This document shows, in pieces, positions 24,742-30,314 of a DNA stretch of 30,314 bases (positions are counted from its first letter, which is position 1; the number at the start of each line of letters is the position of its first letter). A program made the position numbers and the translations under genes. This DNA is from an uncultured Ligilactobacillus sp. (GTDB lineage: Bacteria; Bacillota; Bacilli; Lactobacillales; Lactobacillaceae). Location of the stretch: positions 1-30,314 of the forward strand of contig CAKPZY010000023.1 of NCBI GenBank assembly GCA_934215475.1, in the 5' to 3' direction. The notes beneath the pieces are model-generated. The model saw only the letters and a list, made by a program, of their open reading frames with translations, was not told the DNA's origin and searched no databases.

Positions 24742-26184
24742 ATGATAAATACTTGGAAGAAAATGACACGCAAAGAAGACCCTGAAGTGTATAAAAGTAA
24801 GGATGAACATCTGATGCAGGTGCTGGAGGTCAAAGACTTCTTGGCATTAGGAGTGGGCACGATCGTTTCAACCTCTATTTTTACTTTGCCCGGAGTCGTT
24901 GCTGCTCAACATGCCGGCCCAGCAGTAGCTCTGTCGTTTTTAGCTGCGGCCGTTGTTGCAGCCCTCGTGGCATTTGCCTATGCTGAAATGTCTTCTACCA
25001 TGCCTTTCGCCGGTTCGGCGTATTCATGGATCAACGTTGTTTTTGGTGAAGGTTTTGGTTGGATCGCGGGGTGGGCACTCTTGGCGGAGTATTTTATAGC
25101 CGTAGCTTTTGTGGGTTCAGGATTATCTGCTAATTTACGCGGCTTAATATCCCCACTTGGAATACAGCTTCCAAATCAACTGGCTAATACCTTAGGCACT
25201 AATGGCGGTTGGTTTGACCTAGTTGCTATCATAGCCATGCTGATCGTTTCTTTCTTACTTTCACGCGGTGCTTCTGAGGCAGCACGGGTGGAAAATATTT
25301 TAGTCATTTTGAAAGTTTTGGCAATTCTGGTATTTTTATTTGTTGGATTCACGGCGATCAAGGCCAATAATTATGTACCTTTTATTCCGAAATACCGACT
25401 TAATGCTGATGGAAGTGCATTTGGCGGTTGGCAAGGAATCTATGCCGGTGTCTCGTCGATCTTCCTTTCATATATCGGATTTGATTCGATAGCCTCCAAT
25501 GCTGCAGAGGCTAAAAATCCTGCTAAAACAATGCCGCGCGGGATTTTGGGATCGTTAGTGATTGCTGTTATTTTGTTTGTTGCCGTCGCTTTAGTATTAG
25601 TGGGAATGTTTAAATACAGCAACTACGCCAATAATGCGGAGCCTGTTGGCTGGGCCTTACGTGCAGCAAATCATCCGCTTGTAGCAACGGTCGTTCAGAC
25701 GATCGCGGTGGTCGGTATGTTTACTGCTTTGATCGGAATGATGCTAGCCGGGTCGCGTTTGTTATATTCATTCGGCCGTGACGGAATGCTGCCGAAATGG
25801 CTGGGGGTTTTGAATAAAAATAATTTACCCAACCATGCATTATTTTTCTTAACTACCATCGCTGTTATCATCGGAGCTGTTTTACCATTCGTAACGCTGT
25901 CTCAGTTGATCTCGGCGGGAACTTTGATTGCATTTATGTTTGTTTCATTGGGCGTATACCGTCTGCGTCCGCGGGAGGGCACTGACTTGCCTGAACCTGG
26001 TTTTAGAATGCCCTGGTATCCGGTGATGCCTGCTTTGGCCTTTATCGGATCATTGACCGTGTTTCTAGGCTTGGATAAGGAGGCAAAAACTTATTCACTT
26101 GTTTGGTTTATTGTCGGGATCTTGATTTATTTATTCTACGGTATGAGTCATTCTTACTTAAACAAGACTCATTCAAAAGATTAA
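24742..26184 (+). CDS. APC-family amino acid permease
   Basis: A 480-residue amino acid/polyamine/organocation transporter with about 12 membrane helices. The first helix carries the unwound GVGTIVSTSIFTLPG segment typical of the family, the AYAEMSSTMPFAGSAYSW and FFSYIGFD-like (FLSYIGFDSIASNAAEAKNP) signatures and GSRLLYSFGRDGMLP are present. It resembles the cationic/general amino acid transporter branch. Control by a T-box and the downstream branched-chain amino acid epimerase suggest Leu, Ile or Val as substrate, which is inference. AGGGAG (24731-24736) selects the ATG at 24742; the frame is open further upstream without a site. The stop codon overlaps the next gene's ribosome binding site. 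Confidence 0.88.
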   Translation: MINTWKKMTRKEDPEVYKSKDEHLMQVLEVKDFLALGVGTIVSTSIFTLPGVVAAQHAGPAVALSFLAAAVVAALVAFAYAEMSSTMPFAGSAYSWINVVFGEGFGWIAGWALLAEYFIAVAFVGSGLSANLRGLISPLGIQLPNQLANTLGTNGGWFDLVAIIAMLIVSFLLSRGASEAARVENILVILKVLAILVFLFVGFTAIKANNYVPFIPKYRLNADGSAFGGWQGIYAGVSSIFLSYIGFDSIASNAAEAKNPAKTMPRGILGSLVIAVILFVAVALVLVGMFKYSNYANNAEPVGWALRAANHPLVATVVQTIAVVGMFTALIGMMLAGSRLLYSFGRDGMLPKWLGVLNKNNLPNHALFFLTTIAVIIGAVLPFVTLSQLISAGTLIAFMFVSLGVYRLRPREGTDLPEPGFRMPWYPVMPALAFIGSLTVFLGLDKEAKTYSLVWFIVGILIYLFYGMSHSYLNKTHSKD

Positions 26185-26199
26185 GGAGGCCATTTAACA

Positions 26200-27537
26200 A
26201 TGGGGATGAACAAGAAAATACTAGAACAAGAGAGTCAGGTTTTATCACCGCAACGGGTTCAATACTATGATATTGCTATTGAGTCAGGTAAAGGGGCGAT
26301 TTTGAAAGATGCTGACGGCAGGGAGTATATCGACCTCTTGGCCAGTGCTTCATCAACCAATACTGGCCACGCTCATCCTCATGTCGCTCACGCCATTGCC
26401 AAACAGGCTAGCAAGCTTATCCAGTACACCCCCGCTTATTTCGCCAATGTTCCGGCTGCCAAATTGGCTGATCGCCTTTGTGCCTTGGCTCCGATCTCAG
26501 GACCGGTCAAATTGAGCTGGGGGAATTCTGGTTCTGACGCTAATGATGCGATCATTAAATTTGCGCGTGGTTATACCGGCAGACAGTATCTCGTCAGCTT
26601 CACTGGCGCTTACCATGGTTCAACCTATGGCTCGATGAGCTTGTCTTCGTGCAGTCTGAACATGGCACGCAAAATGGGACCGTTACTTCCTGGTGTAGTT
26701 AAAGTTCCGTATCCGGATGCTTGGGCCAAGCTCCCGGATGAAACGGAAGATGACTTTGTAGACCGCATGTTTGACGCTTTTAAATTGCCGTTTGAAACAT
26801 ACTTGCCAGCTGAAGAAACGGCAGTGATCTTGATCGAACCTATCCAAGGAGATGGGGGTATCACGAAGGCACCCCAGAGGTTCATGGAAAAGATCTATCA
26901 GTTTGCCCATGAACATGGGATATTGTTCGCAATCGATGAAATCAATCAAGGCATGGGACGCACTGGGAAATGGTGGTCTATTCAAAACTTTCCTGGTATT
27001 GAACCAGACCTGATGAGTGTGGGTAAATCTTTGGCATCCGGTTTGCCTCTTAGTGCCGTGATCGGCCGAGCGAAAATCATGGAAAGTCTCGGTTCACCTG
27101 CCAATGTTTACACAACAGCTGGCAACCCGGTCACTACCGCCGCGTCTCTAGCTACATTGGATGTTTTTGAAGATGAACATTTAGTTGAACGTTCAGCTCG
27201 GTTAGGTGAAGTGGCCGCGGACTTTTTCGCGCATGAAAAAGAAAAGTACCCTTTTATTGGACAAGTCAGAATGTACGGCTTGGATGGGGGAATCGATATT
27301 ATTGATCCAAGCACCGGGAAAGCCGATCGGGATGCTACTACTAAGGTCATTTATCGAATGTTTGAACTGGGTGTCTTGATCATCAGCTTAAAGGGTAATG
27401 TACTGCGCTTCCAGCCGCCGTTGGTCATTACAGACCAGCAGCTAAAAAAGGCCTTTACGATCATGGATCACGCCTTTAGCGACCTCCAGCAAAATAATTT
27501 GGTTTTGCCGGCCAATGCTGGCCAAATTGGCTGGTAA
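26200..27537 (+). CDS. Isoleucine 2-epimerase-like PLP enzyme
   Basis: A 445-residue class III aminotransferase-fold protein that closely resembles, from memory, the Lactobacillus buchneri isoleucine 2-epimerase, which interconverts L-isoleucine and D-allo-isoleucine and acts on other branched-chain amino acids. Shared segments include YIDLLASAS, GNSGSDANDAIIKFAR (108-123), LIEPIQGDGGI, FAIDEINQGMGRTGK (Asp246 for the PLP ring nitrogen), LMSVGKSLASG (Schiff-base Lys276) and the final GQIGW. A 4-aminobutyrate aminotransferase is the main alternative, but the overall match is to the epimerase. AAGGAGG (26183-26189) lies ten bases before the start. It is cotranscribed with the permease under the T-box. 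Confidence 0.88.
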   Translation: MGMNKKILEQESQVLSPQRVQYYDIAIESGKGAILKDADGREYIDLLASASSTNTGHAHPHVAHAIAKQASKLIQYTPAYFANVPAAKLADRLCALAPISGPVKLSWGNSGSDANDAIIKFARGYTGRQYLVSFTGAYHGSTYGSMSLSSCSLNMARKMGPLLPGVVKVPYPDAWAKLPDETEDDFVDRMFDAFKLPFETYLPAEETAVILIEPIQGDGGITKAPQRFMEKIYQFAHEHGILFAIDEINQGMGRTGKWWSIQNFPGIEPDLMSVGKSLASGLPLSAVIGRAKIMESLGSPANVYTTAGNPVTTAASLATLDVFEDEHLVERSARLGEVAADFFAHEKEKYPFIGQVRMYGLDGGIDIIDPSTGKADRDATTKVIYRMFELGVLIISLKGNVLRFQPPLVITDQQLKKAFTIMDHAFSDLQQNNLVLPANAGQIGW

Positions 27538-27554
27538 CATCAGAGGTTACATTG

Positions 27555-27587
27555 AAATTGCGTCTCCTTTTGGGATTCAGTTTTTTG
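27555..27587 (+). terminator. Terminator of the T-box operon
   Basis: A 10-bp stem (27555-27564 with 27574-27583, one mismatch and G-T pairs) leads into a T run. It begins about 17 bases after the epimerase stop codon. Confidence 0.65.
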
Positions 27588-27683
27588 CTTTACTTATCAA
27601 TAATTAACGGTGCCCATTGGGTTTAACTGCTTAAAAATTGGGAAAATAAAAATCTGTCTAAGCAAATAAATGCAGAAATAAGA

Positions 27684-27692
27684 TGGTAAAAT
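27684..27692 (+). promoter_or_regulatory. Possible extended -10 promoter
   Basis: TGGTAAAAT is an extended -10 element about 50 bases upstream of the small membrane protein gene. No good -35 box is visible. Confidence 0.35.
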
Positions 27693-27741
27693 AAGGATAG
27701 ATTAAATATAAACGTATTATTAAGATAATGAGTGAGGAAAA

Positions 27742-27963
27742 ATGAATTTTTCAACGATACTGATTTTTGCATTTGTGTTTACCATAAACGTTTGGTCGTT
27801 GATCCATGATGCTAAAATTTTTTTAAATAGCTGCAACAATAACGGACAGGCTGATACGAAGCGAATAACAAAGCTTGATAGAATCAATCTTTTTGTCGAT
27901 GTTTTACTGATGATCGCTATGGTGGCATATTTAGTTTTTGAATTTTCTCGACTTGGTTCGTGA
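27742..27963 (+). CDS. Small membrane protein, unknown function
   Basis: A 73-residue protein with two predicted membrane helices (about 4-24 and 48-68) joined by a charged, Asn-rich loop with one Cys. The second helix ends in a short basic tail. It is not recognised. GTGAGGAAAA before the ATG is a reasonable ribosome binding site. It sits alone between terminator and the nucleoside hydrolase gene. Confidence 0.6.
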   Translation: MNFSTILIFAFVFTINVWSLIHDAKIFLNSCNNNGQADTKRITKLDRINLFVDVLLMIAMVAYLVFEFSRLGS

Positions 27964-28089
27964 AAATACAGTGAAATGAAAGTTTGAAACTCTTGAAATA
28001 AAAATCACGGCCAAATAAAGTAGCATTCAAAAATAGGCCAAACGTTTTAGCTTGAACCCAGTGCAAGACGTACCCAATCACAGTATATC

Positions 28090-28106
28090 AACTCGCAAGG
28101 CGAGTT
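28090..28106. repeat. Perfect short hairpin upstream of the nucleoside hydrolase gene
   Basis: AACTCGC and GCGAGTT (28090-28096 and 28100-28106) form a perfect 7-bp stem with a 3-base loop, 60 bases before the next start codon. There is no T run, so it may be an operator or leader hairpin instead of a terminator. Confidence 0.45.
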
Positions 28107-28165
28107 ATAAAGCCTATGCAATATTTTGCTTAAATTTGTCTTTCAAACAACTTGGAGGTCTTTAA

Positions 28166-29107
28166 ATGCGCAATTTTTACTTCAATCATGATGGAAATGT
28201 TGATGATCTTGTTTCATTGTTGCTGTTATTACAAATGCCTGAAGTCAATTTGTTAGGGGTAGGAGTAACGGATGCAGACGGCTATGTCGGGCCGGCTTCT
28301 TCTGCTTCCCGTAAGATCATCGATAGGTTTGGGCATCAAGGTCGTACACCTGGAGATGTCGCGCAGTCTAACTCACGTGCCCGTCACCAATTTCCTAATG
28401 AATGGAGGTTGAGTGCTTTTTCGTTTGATGATTTTCCGATTTTAAATGAGCATGGTGCTCCCAAAACGCCGCTGGCTGATAAACCTGCGCACTTGGATAT
28501 GATTGAAAAACTTCATCATTCAAAAGAAAAGGTTACATTAGTCATGACAGGTCCTTTAACGGATTTAGCCCGGGCCATCAAAACCGAACCCACGATCGTG
28601 AATAAAATAAGCCGTCTCTACTGGATGGGAGGAGCAATTGGCAGTAAAGGTAATGTTGCTGCGCCTGGAGCAGATGATACGATGGAGTGGAATTCTTATT
28701 GGGACCCTGAAGCGGTTAAAGCTGTCTGGAAGTCAAACCTTGAGATCGTCATGGTAGGCTTAGACAGTACTGACCAAGTCCCTTTGACTTCGCAATTACG
28801 TTTGCGGTGGGCTGCGCAAAGGCAGTTTCCCGCTTTGGATCTGATAGGTCAAGGCTATTCTTTGGTTCACTCCTTTGAAGCTAATTCAGTTTATTATTTA
28901 TGGGACGTGTTGACCACCTTGATCAGCCGTTACCCAGAATTGGTTAATTCTAAACGGATCAAAACTGATGTGATAACAGACGGGCCTTCACAAGGGCGGA
29001 CGTTTCAAACAGATTATGGACGGGAAGTGACCTTTGTTACGAGTGTTGACCCTGCAGCATTTTATGACAAGATCGACGAGTTAGCAAAATTAGCCCCGAA
29101 TGATTAA
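28166..29107 (+). CDS. Inosine/uridine-preferring nucleoside hydrolase family protein, divergent active site
   Basis: A 313-residue nucleoside hydrolase-fold protein, expected to cleave the N-glycosidic bond of a nucleoside to base and ribose. The calcium-binding start motif, normally DTDPGxDD, reads NHDGNVDD (7-14): Asp9, Asp13 and Asp14 remain but the first Asp is Asn. The C-terminal catalytic His-Asp pair is Trp246-Asp247 (LWDVLTTL). MTGPLTDLA and the MGGA region are conserved. Trp instead of His recalls purine-specific enzymes that use aromatic stacking, so substrate range may differ from RihA/B/C. GGAGGT (28153-28158) precedes the ATG. No transporter or nucleoside gene is next to it. Confidence 0.82.
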   Translation: MRNFYFNHDGNVDDLVSLLLLLQMPEVNLLGVGVTDADGYVGPASSASRKIIDRFGHQGRTPGDVAQSNSRARHQFPNEWRLSAFSFDDFPILNEHGAPKTPLADKPAHLDMIEKLHHSKEKVTLVMTGPLTDLARAIKTEPTIVNKISRLYWMGGAIGSKGNVAAPGADDTMEWNSYWDPEAVKAVWKSNLEIVMVGLDSTDQVPLTSQLRLRWAAQRQFPALDLIGQGYSLVHSFEANSVYYLWDVLTTLISRYPELVNSKRIKTDVITDGPSQGRTFQTDYGREVTFVTSVDPAAFYDKIDELAKLAPND

Positions 29108-29721
29108 TGCTTCTTATGAATAGCGCAGAGAAATGACTGTCGCAATAAAAGTGATAGTTCATGTATATTTTTGCAAGGCCTTGCTGTACCTAGCAAATAA
29201 CGATTAAAAACACTTATTATCTACCATATGATATAGCTTATGAATTAACGGTCCCACTCTCTAAAAACTTGCTATAAAAAGGAGAAACTTAGGGATATGT
29301 GGTAAATAACTTGTTTAAAATAATCTAAATATGTATTAAAGTTAAATATTAAGAAATACTTAAGATGGTAAATTTTAGCTAGAATTATTCGGAATAAAAA
29401 CAGATTTATGCTAGTGTGTTTATATAAGTTCAACCGTAACAATCTTGTAATACTGAACAGCCTAATCGTTTATCTAGGAATTATGAACCAAGCCGATCAA
29501 AGTAAATATACCGCGAGCGGCTATTTTATTGCTTTGTTTTGGTATTGTTAAAGTAGTTGTTCAGGCAAATTTTCGAGATGGTAGTTTTTATTGGAAAAAG
29601 TAAAAAGTCTTTCTTAATAGGGATCGCTGGTTTAAATGCATATTATTAAAACTTGAACTATTACTAGCAAGTTTTTTATGATGTGTTTTTAAGAAAGCAA
29701 GGACATATTTGGAGGCATTTA
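29108..29721. other. AT-rich non-coding stretch before the betaine transporter
   Basis: No gene was found in these about 610 bases. It includes a short GC palindrome CCGCGAGCGG around 29510-29519 and a terminator-like hairpin near the end (29648-29677). No c-di-AMP riboswitch signature was recognised. Promoters cannot be assigned with confidence. Confidence 0.45.
29648..29677 (+). terminator. Terminator-like hairpin in the betaine transporter leader
   Basis: AAAACTTG and CAAGTTTT (29648-29655 and 29668-29675) pair around a 12-base loop and run into further Ts. It ends about 45 bases before the ATG of the ABC ATPase gene, so it may attenuate that gene if its promoter is further upstream. Confidence 0.45.
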
Positions 29722-30314
29722 ATGGCAGAAAAAGTTAAAGTTGAACACTTAACTAAAATTTTTGGCAAACAAATTCCACGTGCCAAGAAACTATTACAGG
29801 AAGGTCAGTCCAAAGAGGAGATCTTAGCGAAAACAGGCTGTACAGTTGGAGTCAATAACGCTAATTTTTCGATCAACAAGGGCGAGTTATTTGTTGTTAT
29901 GGGACTCTCTGGCAGTGGCAAGTCAACCTTGATCAGGATGATCAACCGTTTGATCGATTCGACTGATGGTGATGTTTTGGTCGATGGTCAAAGTGTCATG
30001 GGACTGGATAAAGAAGGCTTACGCAAGTTGCGCCAGGATAAGTTTGGCATGGTCTTTCAGAATTTTGCGTTGTTCCCACACCGAACAGTCCTGCAAAATG
30101 CAGCTTATGGGCTGGAATTAAAAAAGGTACCAGCCGAAGAGCGTACTAAAAAGGCCCAAGATGCTCTGAACTTAGTAGGTCTTAATGGTTATGATGATCA
30201 GCTCCCATCCCAGTTATCTGGCGGGATGCAGCAGCGCGTCGGCTTAGCGCGGGCGCTGGCCAACGACGCTGAGATCTTACTGATGGACGAAGCTTTCTCG
30301 GCCTTGGATCCGCT
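29722..30314 (+). CDS. Glycine betaine/proline ABC transporter ATPase, 3' end outside window
   Basis: The first 197 residues of an OpuAA/ProV/GbuA-type ATPase, which energises uptake of compatible solutes such as glycine betaine. Walker A is GLSGSGKST (61-69), the Q-loop is [13 protein letters not shown], the signature [15 protein letters not shown] (165-179) and Walker [14 protein letters not shown] (185-197). The insertion of about 40 residues before the Walker A with [14 protein letters not shown] is characteristic of this betaine/proline subfamily. The frame runs off the window with no stop. GGAGG at 29711-29715 precedes the ATG. The permease and binding-protein genes would be expected downstream. 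Confidence 0.9.
   Translation, partial: MAEKVKVEHLTKIFGKQIPRAKKLLQEGQSKEEILAKTGCTVGVNNANFSINKGELFVVMGLSGSGKSTLIRMINRLIDSTDGDVLVDGQSVMGLDKEGLRKLRQDKFGMVFQNFALFPHRTVLQNAAYGLELKKVPAEERTKKAQDALNLVGLNGYDDQLPSQLSGGMQQRVGLARALANDAEILLMDEAFSALDP

Noticed and set aside
29108..29721. A c-di-AMP riboswitch before the betaine transporter
   Set aside because: The conserved pairing and sequence blocks of that RNA could not be found in the leader.

Overview
The window looks like a stretch of chromosome from a lactic acid bacterium, most likely a member of the Lactobacillaceae. The reasons are the order htrA then rlmH (the 3' end of the WalRK neighbourhood, oriC-proximal in this group), a pyruvate oxidase of the Lactobacillus type, a T-box leader, an isoleucine 2-epimerase homologue very like the Lactobacillus enzyme, a paired LmrC/LmrD-type exporter, strong AGGAGG-type ribosome binding sites and moderately AT-rich DNA. 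I cannot name the species. Nearly all genes are on the + strand; a ThrE-type exporter, a short-chain dehydrogenase and a tiny zinc-ribbon protein are on the - strand. No rRNA, tRNA, CRISPR array or intact insertion sequence was seen.

Layout. 1-1711: htrA with promoter and terminator. 1712-2705: about 1 kb without a convincing gene, holding eight units of a 41-bp semi-palindromic tandem repeat followed by a cluster of DnaA boxes directly upstream of rlmH. 2706-7442: rlmH, a heterodimeric ABC multidrug exporter operon and a YisL-like membrane protein. 7954-11178: a threonine/serine exporter family protein divergent from a ClC-type H+/Cl- antiporter with an RCK-C tail. 11304-15471: a three-gene operon of a MoxR-like AAA+ ATPase, a large protein with a C-terminal VWA domain and an unrecognised protein, followed by a small acidic protein. 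16158-20055: an FMN reductase behind inverted-repeat operators, then gluconate permease and gluconate kinase. 20331-21226: a perfect 26-bp hairpin and a short-chain dehydrogenase. 21771-23879: pyruvate oxidase with an unusual tail, convergent with the zinc-ribbon gene. 24258-27537: promoter, T-box riboswitch, amino acid permease and branched-chain amino acid epimerase. 27742-30314: a small membrane protein, a divergent nucleoside hydrolase, and the truncated start of a glycine betaine/proline-type ABC ATPase.

How the genes work together. The T-box operon forms a logical unit: uncharged tRNA (the best fold suggests a leucine CTC specifier) would switch on uptake and racemisation of branched-chain amino acids. 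The gntP/gntK pair feeds gluconate to 6-phosphogluconate, and pyruvate oxidase turns pyruvate into acetyl phosphate and H2O2. HtrA, the exporter, the ClC antiporter and the betaine transporter are envelope and stress functions. The least explained unit is the MoxR-VWA-unknown operon, a chaperone-like AAA+/VWA pair whose client is not evident. The most unusual non-coding sequence is the repeat array next to the DnaA-box cluster.
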